DNA from: Mycolicibacterium chlorophenolicum | GTDB taxonomy: Bacteria; Actinomycetota; Actinomycetes; Mycobacteriales; Mycobacteriaceae | Direction of reading: 5' to 3' | DNA length: 64,000 nucleotides | Assembly (NCBI RefSeq): GCF_001044235.1 | Contig: NZ_JYNL01000069.1 | Span: 704,780-768,779 of the forward strand | In this document: positions 44,375-54,200 of the stretch, piece after piece | Layout: every line of letters begins with the position of its first letter | Numbering within the stretch: position 1 is the first letter of the stretch | Position numbers and translations under genes: made by a program | The notes under the pieces: generated by a model | Told to the model about the DNA's origin: nothing | Database searches by the model: none | What the model saw: only the letters and a program-made list of their open reading frames with translations

Positions 44375-44569
44375 TGATAACCACTGACCTGCGGTTTCAA
44401 CTTCTTTTGTGCGTGCTATGCGCCGCATTGAGCAAGGCTAACGCACTCAAGTTGTCCGACGAACGGGCATAGGCCGGACACAGCGCCTGCACTCCTGACC
44501 AGGCAAGCGCCCGACGGGTAGCCAGGCCGCAGGGCGGGAGAGCGACAACGTTGGGCCGCGGCGCCCAGC
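44375..44569. other. Conserved left end of the small element
   Basis: Non-coding in appearance. Collinear with 46303-46430: shared blocks TATGCGCCGCATTGAGC, GTCCGACGAACGG and GCACTCCTGACCAGG at a constant 1,927-bp offset. A 27-bp block starting GCCAGGCCGCAGGGCGG (44521) is identical to one at 46628. It may hold an integrase-arm, excision or regulatory site. Confidence 0.65.
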
Positions 44570-45130
44570 ATGGACCCTCCACCGGCCGGCGGGCTTGTTG
44601 CATGTGCCGAAAATGTCCCTAGATCGGGGGACGACGGGAACGCGGCCGAGGATGTGCGTGCGGTCGACGCGTTGGGGCTGCGGTTCCCGAGCCCGGACAT
44701 GGTCAGCGCGGCTGCCGCACTGTTCGAACCGGCGGAAACGTGGGCAGGCGGTCCTGCGCATCGCGGTACCGAGCCGGAATCCGGGCGGTTCCATATCGCC
44801 GTCGGGCCTGACTTCGTACGACTCAGATGGACCCACTACCTCGGCTGGCAGCTAGTTGCCGAGGCATGGGCGCAGCGATGCCAAGAAACCGCGGCAGCAC
44901 GCGGCCTTACGGGAGTTATCAGCTCAAGCCACAGCGCTACTAACCTCGACCGACGAGTTTCCTATGTCGCAATATCTTGCAACAGAAGGCCTCGACCTCG
45001 TCTACCTCTCGGATCCTCTCAAAGCACCCGAGTGATCGCGTGGGCTGCTCATAGATGGCTGAATTACTCGCCAAGGTTTGCTATAACTTCGGAGACTCTC
45101 AAGCCGCAGAGGGGCGGGACAGACAGTTAA
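44570..45130 (+). CDS. Uncharacterised ORF at left end of small element
   Basis: 186 codons, ATG start. The middle third has strongly G/C-ending codons and plausible composition (RFPSPDMVSAAAALFEPAET, RFHIAVGPDFVRLRWTHYL), but the last 60 codons look random and no motif is recognised. It may be a decayed or genuine small gene. No promoter or RBS stands out. Confidence 0.3.
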   Translation: MDPPPAGGLVACAENVPRSGDDGNAAEDVRAVDALGLRFPSPDMVSAAAALFEPAETWAGGPAHRGTEPESGRFHIAVGPDFVRLRWTHYLGWQLVAEAWAQRCQETAAARGLTGVISSSHSATNLDRRVSYVAISCNRRPRPRLPLGSSQSTRVIAWAAHRWLNYSPRFAITSETLKPQRGGTDS

Positions 45131-45193
45131 AGCGAAGCGGGGGAAAGCGATGCATGGCGAGGCACACGCCTTCAACAATTACGGCATCGACCG

Positions 45194-46138
45194 GTGAATC
45201 GACGCCAGAATCGCGAACCCAATCAGATAGATGCTGCGTTGGCCGAGGCCAAGCACAGCACAAAGCCTCTTCTTATTGGAGCAACACTAGCGGAAGTGGT
45301 GGCCGCTGGCGCGACTATCGCTTCAAAACTGCCAGCATGGTCAGTCAGCGGTATCCTGGTAGGCGTGCCTCTCGCCGCATTCGCCTATAATCAGAATCGA
45401 AAAGCGGTTAAAGCCACCAAACAGCTTGTGCAGCTTTATCACTATGACCGCCGATACCACAAATATGTGACACGTTGGTCCTTAACCGCCAGCGACAATC
45501 CCGACTTTTGGACAGGCATACACCACGCAGAACGTCATTTCACGGCGATACGTCCTGTTCGGTATTTTACGTGGAATGTAACTCGTCGATCAGACGATGA
45601 TTTGCCGTTCGATGGAGCAGAGATCCGAAATAAGCGCGCGAGCCGATCAGCGAGCGGGACATGCATCTTTCATGACTTTCATAAACAAAAGGCCAACCTC
45701 ACATTCAGGATAGAATTCGACCCCCCCTTAAGACCTGAGGAGTCCGTCGATTTAGCCTTCGACGTAATTGTGCCGCGACATAAAGTGAGCAACATTGAAA
45801 TGCTGCGCTCCCGACCGAGACCAAAAATTCCATTACCCGAAGGCCTCGATTATTCGTCGACAGATATATCGTATCCGATCGAGAAATTTGTGAAGTCGGT
45901 CGATATCGATGAGCGACTTGAAACGACTCATCATGGATTGCAGGCGCTGTTGCAGCAAGATGAATTTTTGGAAGAAAAGGCCTACCTTAGCTCCGGCAAT
46001 CGATTTACAATTGATCGAGCGCAAGTCGACGGTAACAGCGTAGTAAGATTGAAGATCGAACGTGATAGACCTCCAATAGGAACGACGTATAGACTCACGT
46101 GGGAGCCACCTGCGCGTAAAGCAATTGGCGCAAACTAA
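45194..46138 (+). CDS. Orphan protein, two TM helices plus beta-rich domain
   Basis: 314 aa, not recognised. Two hydrophobic segments near residues 27-46 and 49-66 (PLLIGATLAEVVAAGATIAS; WSVSGILVGVPLAAFAY) are followed by a basic helix and a long soluble region rich in alternating beta-like strands (RYFTWNVTRR, LTFRIEFDPPLRPEESVDL, FDVIVPRHKV), then a charged C-terminal part. Clearly A/T-richer than neighbours, with rare-codon use, so recently acquired. GTG start overlaps the stop of a 15-codon ORF (ATG 45150, purine-rich RBS), which may act as coupled leader. The layout recalls two-TM defence effectors, without sequence proof. Confidence 0.7.
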   Translation: MNRRQNREPNQIDAALAEAKHSTKPLLIGATLAEVVAAGATIASKLPAWSVSGILVGVPLAAFAYNQNRKAVKATKQLVQLYHYDRRYHKYVTRWSLTASDNPDFWTGIHHAERHFTAIRPVRYFTWNVTRRSDDDLPFDGAEIRNKRASRSASGTCIFHDFHKQKANLTFRIEFDPPLRPEESVDLAFDVIVPRHKVSNIEMLRSRPRPKIPLPEGLDYSSTDISYPIEKFVKSVDIDERLETTHHGLQALLQQDEFLEEKAYLSSGNRFTIDRAQVDGNSVVRLKIERDRPPIGTTYRLTWEPPARKAIGAN

Positions 46139-46249
46139 TCATTCAGTCGCGTGCCGGACTATTGCATATTTCTAAGCTTTGCAAGATGTTTGGTAACTCA
46201 CAATGAGATTGGCCCCATCCAGTGCAAGACCAGTGCGCAGCGGATGTTC

Positions 46250-46302
46250 ATGGTGGCCAGGGCCGGGATCGACGCGGCGACCTTCCGCTTTTCAGGCGGA
46301 CG
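46250..46302. repeat. attM: internal copy of tRNA-Phe 3' end
   Basis: 53-bp segment matching the left and right copies at 51 positions (two adjacent-area mismatches in the T-arm, GACGCGGC for GAACCGGC). The preceding 17 bp (GTGCGCAGCGGATGTTC) also match the start of the chorismate mutase gene with one change, so the copy carries a fragment of the chromosomal junction. Confidence 0.88.
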
Positions 46303-46824
46303 GGATAGGCGCTGAACTGCGGTTTATCTGGGTCTGCACGTCGTATGCGCCGCATTGAGCTGCGCTGACGTGTTCATTCCGTCCGACGAACGGATATAAA
46401 CCGGACACGGTGTTTGCACTCCTGACCAGGAGCTGTCGTGCCGCCGATTGCGTTGTCGGTGGACTCGGCGGCTCCGGGGAGCAGGTACCCCGATGCCCAG
46501 CATCGCATCATCAGCCACCGGGTCGACGTCGTCGATTAGCGGCTCGACTTTTGCACCTAATGGCCCGGTACCAAGGCCCGGTTCTCCGGGTGCCTCGGTG
46601 GACGGGAGGTCGCGAGCGCCCGAGGCCGCCAGGCCGCAGGGCGGGAGAGCGACAGCGGTCGGCCGTAAATCCACCGAGCCACCCAGCCTCAACCCGGCCG
46701 CGGCCCGCGGGCTTGACGAGTGGATTCCCGGTGACGCGGACGGTGCTGTACTGCTCGACATCGTTCAATGTCCTGTAGCAGAAGGAGTTCAGGACGCGTT
46801 CGACCCGGCGAGCGATAGCTGACC
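46303..46824. other. Conserved left end of the large element, no clear gene
   Basis: 522 bp. Collinear with the left end of the small element over its first 130 bp; shares the 27-bp block at 46628-46654. A plus-strand frame (46448-46822) ends 2 bp before the next gene and its last 45 codons look faintly protein-like, but nothing is recognised. Confidence 0.55.
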
Positions 46825-48138
46825 GTGTCACCCCGCCGTGCGACGCTGGCGATCGTGACTGGCGACGACGCTGCACCTGAACAACCGACCCACCCCGACT
46901 GGGATCACCCGGAGCGGTTTGAAGGCGTGGTCTCGTTGTCGTTCGTGCTTCCGTTCCTACTTCCGCTGGAACCGCAGGCGGTACCGATCGGCGTCGACGA
47001 CGAGTACCTGCGAATCCGCGGCGTGACACCGGCCGAGTTCGACCAGGCCTGGATGCAGATGCCGCTCAGCTGTTGGATGATCTGGTCGGTCGCGACTGAC
47101 GGAACCAACCCCGTCGTCGAGGACACGGCGGTGGCATGCGCCGCGCTGGCCCACATCACCGGGCAGCAGCCTCAGCCCGCTCCACCGCCTAACGACGACT
47201 ACCGACGGAAACGCTCAGCTGTCGTCGTTTTCATCCCCGTCAAGAGCCGCGCTGCCGCCCTTACCCCACCGCACGACGGGAAATTGGATCCGGTGACGCT
47301 CGCACACTGGCTGATCGCCGACGCCACGCGGTCGTCACGGATAGCCTCCATGGCGCCGATCCCGGAGCTGCATTACCGAGCACTGAACCCGATCGTTCCC
47401 GCCACGTTCGGAGCGATCGGTGAAGGCGGACAGGTCAACTTCGATGAGAAACAGACCGTGATTCTGTTGGACCACCTCCCCTCAAGGCTCGCTTCGCCGA
47501 CGCCGATCGACCCAGCTGTGACCGGCAGGATCTTTGGGCAACTCACTCGCGGCAGCATCAGCACGCTCGTTCGTGATCACTTCGCTCGCGCGTACGCCGA
47601 ACACTCCGCTGGTGACCGCCGCGCATCGGTCCTCAGTCTTGCCGTCACGTGTGAGCTGATGCTCGACAGCACCCTGGCCGCGATGCTCTGGGAAGAAGGT
47701 CAAACGGCCGCCGACGCCGCGAAGGTATGGGCTGACACGAGTTCGATCACGGGACGGGTCAAGTCGTTGTACGCAGGCCGTCTCGGAGGCAGTTGGCACG
47801 TCGACGGTGACGGTCCGATGGGTCGCTGGCGAGAGCACATCGTAGACGTCCGCAACAGCGTGATCCATTCCGGACGTACCCCATCGGAACGAGAGTCGGA
47901 GAACTCAGGCGCGGTGGCCTCGGAGTTGCTCACGTTCGTGAGCAAGCGGCTGGTACTCAAATGGAAGGTGTACCCGAAGTCGATGGCCGTGCTGTGCGGA
48001 CCGTCGTCGGTAGAGAAGCACGGTTCGAAGAAGCAACGGGACAACGTCCTTGCAGAGCTGGAACGCTGCTCGGCGTTCGCCGTCGAGTTTCACCGGTGGC
48101 GCGACGAGTGGCTACGCGAACGCGCGATGCTTGGTTGA
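46825..48138 (+). CDS. HEPN-motif protein, island-borne
   Basis: 437 aa, GTG start. No TM or signal. N-terminal 220 residues form an uncharacterised domain (LSFVLPFLLPLEPQAVPIGV; ALNPIVPATFGAIGEGGQV). The C-terminal half is helical and ends with VDVRNSVIHSGRTPSE, a clear R-x4-H HEPN RNase motif after helices that look like an ApeA-type HEPN domain (VLSLAVTCELMLDSTLAAML). HEPN proteins are common metal-independent RNases in toxin-antitoxin and phage-defence systems. Inactive HEPN proteins also exist; activity is inferred. Confidence 0.75.
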   Translation: MSPRRATLAIVTGDDAAPEQPTHPDWDHPERFEGVVSLSFVLPFLLPLEPQAVPIGVDDEYLRIRGVTPAEFDQAWMQMPLSCWMIWSVATDGTNPVVEDTAVACAALAHITGQQPQPAPPPNDDYRRKRSAVVVFIPVKSRAAALTPPHDGKLDPVTLAHWLIADATRSSRIASMAPIPELHYRALNPIVPATFGAIGEGGQVNFDEKQTVILLDHLPSRLASPTPIDPAVTGRIFGQLTRGSISTLVRDHFARAYAEHSAGDRRASVLSLAVTCELMLDSTLAAMLWEEGQTAADAAKVWADTSSITGRVKSLYAGRLGGSWHVDGDGPMGRWREHIVDVRNSVIHSGRTPSERESENSGAVASELLTFVSKRLVLKWKVYPKSMAVLCGPSSVEKHGSKKQRDNVLAELERCSAFAVEFHRWRDEWLRERAMLG

Positions 48139-48158
48139 CCGCCGGCTGTGGCCGGACT

Positions 48159-49031
48159 TCACTGCCGCTCTTCCTGCACCACGTTCCCGGCGCGGTCCCG
48201 AATTTCGAGCGCCAATGTCATCCCATGCGGCCGTGCCGCGGTGCGTATCCGGTACAGGCACCACGCCTGCTGCACTACCCGTCGAGCGACGCCGAGGTCG
48301 GTGATGAATAGGCCGGTGTCAGGTATCCGTGCGCTCATCCGACCGTGCTCGTAGAGCGGCTTGCTGTCCACCTCTGTAGTCACGGTGTTAAGCGCCCATG
48401 TCCTCGCGTGGCTGACGCCGGAGCAGATCCGCCACGCGGTGAGCAGAGACTCAGGGTGACCCGGCAGGTCATCGATCGATTCGATCAGCTTCTCGAACCC
48501 GCCGGATCGCCCGGCCGCTATGTCGATACCGAGGCTGGCAGCGGCGTCGTCGGACCACCGCTGCCGTTCCTCGTGCTCACCGCCGTCGTCGAGCGGGGTG
48601 CCGCTGTGCGCCTTCGCCGAGTACCGCCATGATTCACGGTGCTGCCAGATGAGCCGAGCGAGACGGGTATCGACGTGGTCCGGTTCAAGCAGCCAGACCG
48701 CGGCGCCGGCTGATTCGTAGGCGGCCCGTAGAAGTGCGAACTGCGGTGTCGTCCACGGGTGATTGAGCACGAGCGTGCAGGCGGCCTCGACGTTCTCGAC
48801 GGCGTACACCAGCCCACGGCGGGCGACGGTCGCAGCCCAGATGTCGGGGAACCGGGCCTCGTCCGCAGCAAGGTCGCTATCCGGCTCGGCATGATGATCG
48901 GGCATCGCGACGACGCGTGCGCCGATTTCAAGCACCCGCTCCAGATCGCTGCGGATAGCGTTGCTTGTCTCGGCGCTGTCTTGCTGCACAGACACAGAAA
49001 TACCAGGGAGAGCAGTCGTGACGACCGCCAT
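48159..49031 (-). CDS. Helical protein of unknown function
   Basis: 290 aa. Predicted largely helical, cytoplasmic: RSDLERVLEIGARVVAMPD, FALLRAAYESAGAAVWLLEP, RLARLIWQHRESWRYSAKAH, RICSGVSHARTWALNTV. Similar proteins without known function occur widely in actinobacteria; the SGVSHA segment resembles helix-bundle motifs of HEPN-like families, but no RxxxxH is present. Convergent with the HEPN gene (20-bp gap) and divergent from the HTH gene. Good codon bias suggests a real gene. Confidence 0.7.
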   Translation of the reverse strand: MAVVTTALPGISVSVQQDSAETSNAIRSDLERVLEIGARVVAMPDHHAEPDSDLAADEARFPDIWAATVARRGLVYAVENVEAACTLVLNHPWTTPQFALLRAAYESAGAAVWLLEPDHVDTRLARLIWQHRESWRYSAKAHSGTPLDDGGEHEERQRWSDDAAASLGIDIAAGRSGGFEKLIESIDDLPGHPESLLTAWRICSGVSHARTWALNTVTTEVDSKPLYEHGRMSARIPDTGLFITDLGVARRVVQQAWCLYRIRTAARPHGMTLALEIRDRAGNVVQEERQ

Positions 49032-49076
49032 AGCGGATCTCAGTTGTCATTCCGCCCGTCCGAGAGTAGTTTCATC

Positions 49077-49109
49077 TGTGACATCTAGTGCATTTGTGTC
49101 ATCTAGATG
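49077..49109. promoter_or_regulatory. Repeats upstream of the HTH gene
   Basis: TGTGACATCTAG (49077-49088) and TGTGTCATCTAG (49095-49106) are 18 bp apart, and the second runs into the 10-bp palindrome CATCTAGATG (49100-49109). They lie 17-50 bp before the HTH ATG, fitting autoregulation by an antitoxin-like HTH protein. Confidence 0.55.
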
Positions 49110-49125
49110 TGAAAGGATCAGCCGC

Positions 49126-49524
49126 ATGAAGACCATCCACACCGACGGAATCCCCGCTGAGCAGATCGACGCGCTCGACGAGTTCGCCGCTACCGGCGTC
49201 GGTCCCGAGATGCGTGATCTCCTGCAAAGCGTGATCGATTGCGTGCGCGCCGGCAATGACCTCGCCGCTGTTTCTCCGCTGACTGTGCTCCGTCCGGCCC
49301 AGGCCGCGGAGCGTCTCGGAATGAGTCGCACCCACCTCTACAAGATCCTCGACCAAGGTGAAATTGCGTCCCACCGCGTCGGCCGCGATCGCCGCATCCT
49401 GTTGCGTGATCTCATCGTGTTCGAGGAGCGCCGCCAGCGTGACCGTCGTGAACTCGCCGAGCGTTTCGCTTCGCAGAACAAGACTCGCGAAGGTGCGATC
49501 GACGAACTCGCCGATCTGCTGTAG
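49126..49524 (+). CDS. Excisionase-family HTH protein (antitoxin-like)
   Basis: 132 aa. N-terminal helical part, then a MerR/excisionase-type HTH: LRPAQAAERLGMSRTHLYKI, LDQGEIASHRVGRDRRILLRDL, and a basic-acidic helix at the end. AAAGGA precedes ATG 49126. The protein at 49561 follows by 36 bp in the same direction. In mycobacteria such HTH proteins often pair with toxins; here the upstream repeats support self-repression. DNA-binding fold is certain, antitoxin role inferred. Confidence 0.85.
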   Translation: MKTIHTDGIPAEQIDALDEFAATGVGPEMRDLLQSVIDCVRAGNDLAAVSPLTVLRPAQAAERLGMSRTHLYKILDQGEIASHRVGRDRRILLRDLIVFEERRQRDRRELAERFASQNKTREGAIDELADLL

Positions 49525-49560
49525 CTAGTCTCGTCGCGGACCCCGCTGCGGCATCATGGC

Positions 49561-50562
49561 TTGGTGCCACTCCGCAGAGCCCGTCCCACGATCCGCCTGC
49601 TGCGTGAGGATCTCAGTTCCGACTGGGAGTCACCTCACCCGCGGCGATTTTTGCAAACGGGCGAGCTGACGTCGTTGCACCCATTGTCGGAGTTGCCACA
49701 CCCCATTCTCGCTAAGGCTGTTTCGTCGTTCGGCGATGATCCAGCAGACGACAACTACGTCGGTCCGATCGCCTCCAGTACCAACCTTCCGTTGCTCGAG
49801 ATCAAGGCCGGCCAGTGGCGAGGCGGGGTCTGGCACGACCGCGAGTTAGACGTGTGCTGGGTCCTCGTGGCTGGGCTGGCCAAGGGCGGCCATGACGACC
49901 ACGACGACTTCTACCAATGCGTCGCGCGTGACAACTCCGACCCGTCGCGTTGGATGCCAACAGAGGCTGACGTGCGTCTCCTGAAACGCGAGCGGGCGGC
50001 GCTGCGGCTGACCGAATGGGAGCTCGAGATTCAACAGGAGCTTGTACGTGCGCTACGCGAAGTGCAGCGAGGTGGGGAGACGGAATTCGAACTCCCCCAT
50101 CCGGCCCCGCAGCAGGGGACGATAGCCACCGTGGCGATCACCGTCGTTGAAGTGCGCGAAGACGGCTACGAAGCGGACGAGATCGTCGTAAACATCATTC
50201 CAGAGTCACGCCATGCAGGAAGTCAGCTGTTCTGGCAGGCCACCGTAAGGGTGCTGACCACGCTTAACCCGCCACAACAAGGATGGGATCGATACAAGGA
50301 CTCCTACAGCAACATCGCTGAGCCCGGTCACTGGTCCGCGCGGGTGACTGAGCTTGGCGAACTGGTGGGACGCAAGGCACTTGCAGAGTCTGAACCGGGA
50401 CGGGTCGCTCACTACTTGCATCGCGAGCACATCGCCGAGAGTGTCGTGGAAGGTACCGCGATGCGGGCGATGTGTGGTGTGTTCTTCGTGAACACGCAGA
50501 TGCCCGACGGTCTACCTCAGTGCCCCGACTGCACCGAGCGGTGGAGTCAGCTCCCAAAGTAG
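49561..50562 (+). CDS. Toxin-like protein with C-terminal zinc ribbon (DUF3039-like)
   Basis: 333 aa. An N-terminal region with LPLLEIKAGQWRGGVWHDRE and DVCWVLVAGLAKGGHDDHDDFYQ resembles RelE/ParE-type toxin cores (aromatic W-R-G-xW...GL..G..DDFY). The last 60 residues, HYLHREHIAESVVEGTAM, RAMCGVFFV and CPDCTERW, form a DUF3039-like His/Cys zinc-ribbon. Start uncertain: TTG 49561 or GTG 49564, no strong RBS. It follows the HTH gene, as toxins follow antitoxins. Not a known named toxin; assignment is tentative. Confidence 0.7.
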   Translation: MVPLRRARPTIRLLREDLSSDWESPHPRRFLQTGELTSLHPLSELPHPILAKAVSSFGDDPADDNYVGPIASSTNLPLLEIKAGQWRGGVWHDRELDVCWVLVAGLAKGGHDDHDDFYQCVARDNSDPSRWMPTEADVRLLKRERAALRLTEWELEIQQELVRALREVQRGGETEFELPHPAPQQGTIATVAITVVEVREDGYEADEIVVNIIPESRHAGSQLFWQATVRVLTTLNPPQQGWDRYKDSYSNIAEPGHWSARVTELGELVGRKALAESEPGRVAHYLHREHIAESVVEGTAMRAMCGVFFVNTQMPDGLPQCPDCTERWSQLPK

Positions 50563-50679
50563 AAGTGGGGCTCCGACCGCATCTCGTCGTCAGTCAGTTT
50601 CCTGATCGATCAGCTTCCGGCCATCTCATGGAGAACTTGCTTACGCCGTCCGAGGGTGCGGCCCCGCCCCAGTGTCCAC

Positions 50680-51219
50680 TTAGGTCCGGGCATCCTTGCC
50701 TGTGAGTCGTTCGCTATGCAGCATCGCGAGGACGCGATCCGCGGCGTACATGACGCTGGTCGTCCCGCCCGCCCCCAGGGTTCGGGGCAGCTGGATCGGC
50801 ATTCCCAGCACGTCCTTGAAGCCGACGATCTGGCGTCGCTCCTCAGCTTTCGACATTTGGAAGCCGACCTGATCGATCTCGGTGGCGAGCCGGCCGGCAT
50901 TGCGCGCCTCGATGGAGGTGAACGAACGACCGACATAGAAACTTGCACATTTGCGAATAGAGGCGTTCGGATTCCACGACGAACGTCGGCGCCTATTGCC
51001 ATAAGGCGTTGTCGTATAGGCCGTGTTCAGCGGGTCGACTGCCGGCTGTAGGCCAAGGTGGTCTACGCATGTATCTACGGGGCGGACACGGCCACTCGTA
51101 TAGCTACGCCCAGACGATTCACCACCGATCTTTGTTGTGAGGCGCGCGACGGACAGTGCGGATAATGGTCGCTGCACCTTTCGCTCACTGCCGTAACCTA
51201 CGGTCGGCTGAGACAGCAA
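50680..51219 (-). CDS. Hypothetical protein or gene remnant
   Basis: Up to 179 codons; only the last 95 or so (from about 50965 down) have strongly G/C-ending codons and convincing composition (SFTSIEARNAGRLATEID, RRQIVGFKDVLGMPIQLP, GGTTSVMYAADRVLAMLH). The upstream part looks random, so the true start may be a later codon or the gene may be truncated. No family recognised. It lies in the 680-bp space before the large STAND gene, on the opposite strand; the rest of that space holds nothing recognised. Confidence 0.4.
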   Translation of the reverse strand: MLSQPTVGYGSERKVQRPLSALSVARLTTKIGGESSGRSYTSGRVRPVDTCVDHLGLQPAVDPLNTAYTTTPYGNRRRRSSWNPNASIRKCASFYVGRSFTSIEARNAGRLATEIDQVGFQMSKAEERRQIVGFKDVLGMPIQLPRTLGAGGTTSVMYAADRVLAMLHSERLTGKDART

Positions 51220-51242
51220 AGGTCGGCCGCGAAGGGGTGGGC

Positions 51243-54200
51243 ATGGAGCCGTCGGAGGGCGAGCGCAGAGCAGTTGTGGGCTTTAGCGGTCAATACCGTT
51301 TGGCTGCGGAGATCGTCTATCGCGGGCTGAGCGAACTCGACTGGATCCGGGTCGCCGACCCCTCGGTCGGCGTTGCCGACGACTTCCAGTTCAAAAGCGG
51401 ATCAATTCGCCATGCGCTACAGGTCAAGTGGTCGCAGTATCCCGGAATGTTCGGTTGGGCAGATCTGATGAGCGCCGCCGGGGAATCGCCAGCACTGCTG
51501 ACGAGCTTGGCAACTGCATGGTCGCGAATAAGAAAGACGTGGGATGGCCCGCTTCTTGTTCACCTGTGCAGCAACGACATAGCGACACCCAACGTAAGCA
51601 CGGCAGCGGACAACCCCCTGAAGTCCGCGACAAGTTCAGCCCCTAAGCATTTCGCCGCCTTTCTTGAGGTGGCCTGGCGACCGGTCCGAAACGCATTGCT
51701 CACTCAACCGATGGATCTCGAGGCTATTCGGCAGCTCCCGGCGTACTCGGAGTGGTCCGACGCCTGGGAGTCGCTGCGCGCGACTACTGCCCTCTCCGAT
51801 GAGGACTTCGTGTGGTTCCTGGCCGAGCTTGACATTGAACTCGGGATGTCGACCGTGCCGCCCCTTGCGGACGCCAACCGCGAGAGAGATATCAACGATC
51901 TTGCGCAAGGCATACAAGGCTTTGTGATCGATCCCAGTCGACCGATGCAAGTCACTCGAAGTGCGCTGATCGATGAATTGGGCTGGCAGGACAGGCTTCA
52001 GTACCGTCACCGCCACCAATTTCCAGTCCCCGCAACATACGTCACGAACCAAGCCGCGAAGGATGCAATCGAGACGTTACTTGGAGAGGTCGAGGGTGGT
52101 TATCTTGCCGTCGTCGGCCCTGCGGGATGCGGGAAGTCGACGCTGTTATCGGACATGTCATTTCGCGGACGGGTAATTCGGTACTACGCTTTCGTCCCAA
52201 ACTCACCGGATCCGTTAAGCGGTCGCGGCGAGGCAGAAGCTTTCCTCAACGACCTGTCGCTGGCGCTACAAGAGTCAGGCGTCGGACGTCCTACCCTGCC
52301 GGTTGGACTGCAAAATCTGCGCCTCGCATTCCAAAGCCAGTTGGCCACAGCAGCTGATATCTGGAAGGCGCGCCGTGAACGCACACTGATCGTCATCGAC
52401 GGGCTTGACCACGTCCCCCGGGAACAACACCCATATAGATCAATGCTCGAAGAGTTGCCGGGGCCGGCCGCACTTCAGGACGGCGTCTACGTTGTGCTCG
52501 CGACGCAAACCACGAGCATTCTGCCTGACCCAATTCGATCACTGCTGAGCAGAGACGCCAACCGCGTCGTGGAAGTGCCACCGCTAACGGATAACGAGGT
52601 CAGGAATCTGGTCAAGAAGTCGTCGGCAGACCTCGTCATCGACACTGAATTTCTCGATCAGGTTGTTGCCACCAGCGGCGGCCACCCATTGGCACTAACG
52701 TACACGACGCAGGAACTCCTCCGCGTCAGTGAAGAATTCCCCGATGACCGCGAGGCTAGGCGCCAGGGATTCGCAGAAATCCTGGCAGACGCCGCTCGGT
52801 TCGGTGGTGACATAAATGAGCGATACCACGGATATTTTAAGGCGGTTGACGATGACCCCGATGTAACGGAACTTCTTGGATCGGTGGCGCGACTGCGAAC
52901 GTCTGTCCGCATCGATTGGTTGGCCACCTGGGCTTCGGCCTCTGCAGTGTCGAAATTCGTGGCGAAAGCCACCCCATTCTTCTGGCGCGACGGTGACGAG
53001 TGGACCTTTATTCACAACAGTTTCCGCCGGTTCTTGCTGGACGAGACAGCCAAGGTTGGTGGGTTGCCGGAAGTCGAACGCGATCGTGCGCTACATCTGC
53101 ATCTCGCGGATCGCTGCGCCGAGTCAGATGGCGAATGGGCAATTTATCGCGATGAAGAGATGGCACATCGCTTCCTAGCTCAGCAGTACGAGGAAGTGGT
53201 GGAGATTTCGACACCAGAGCGTCTCCGTACTGCCATCGGTGATTTGCGGGCAATGCCCAACGTGATTGACCATGCGTCCCTTGCTCTACGCGCGTCAGCG
53301 AAAACCGGCAACAAAGAGGCCTTTGTATCGCTGTTCATACTGCTGGGCGAGCTTCATCAGCGGACACAAGTTCTCAACTTCGAACAACTAGCGTCGGCGA
53401 TGGTTCGAATCCTGCCCCCGAGGATCGCCATCGATTATGTCGTGCGCGGTGGCAAGCTTCAGATTGCCGCTTCCGATGCACTACGCCATGCCGCAATGTG
53501 GGCGACTTCAGGGCAAGTAGAAGTTGCATCGGCCGTAATCAACGCGGTACACGGGCTGCCCGGCATACTCGCCACCGACTCACGTTCGAACGAGGCAATA
53601 GAGCTTGTAGAAAATTGGACAGAGGCAACATTTGGCACATCGGGCCTCGAAACCGTCTTGGCACAGATTGACCGACATCTGCCCCTTAAGCACATCGAGG
53701 CCGAAACACTCTCCGAGGACGATTCTGAGTTATGGCAAGCGTCTTCCGACGATGATCAATACCAAGCGCTTCAGTGTCGACTTGCTGCCCTGATGCGCTG
53801 TTTCGACCTGCTGCTCGAAATCCGCGATGAATCTAACTTGGCCCGCGTTGTCACCATTCTCGACAGCGAGGCGCCGGAGGACTGGCGAGCATACGTTCGA
53901 ATCGAGCGAGCTGCCGAGGCACTCAGAGATGGGTTCGACGAGAAGGCCGCACAGTGGATTGACGAAGTCGTTCAAATCGACGAAACCGTGCGGGCAGCCC
54001 GCAGTGAGCCGGGCTCGGCGGATTCTCATAGTAAGGCGCCACTGGTCCGAACTAGCACCGACGAGACAACCGCAGAAGAAGGTCGACTGCCGTTAACGCT
54101 GCGTCTCGATGCAGCGCTGGTTTTAGTGCAGACGGGTCGCGCGAACGATGCAATGCTGGAACAGATCGTGCCCTGGGATGAACAGCCACCGTTGGTCGGT

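Noticed and set aside
44323..44428. N-terminal extension of chorismate mutase reading through PPEKRKVAGSIPALAT
   Set aside because: This is translated tRNA-Phe sequence, a familiar annotation artefact; the signal peptide starts at the ATG at 44323.
46324..46761. Minus-strand ORF with VALPPCGLA shared with an ORF at 44447
   Set aside because: The shared peptide derives from the conserved 27-bp non-coding block at the element ends; otherwise the two frames do not agree.
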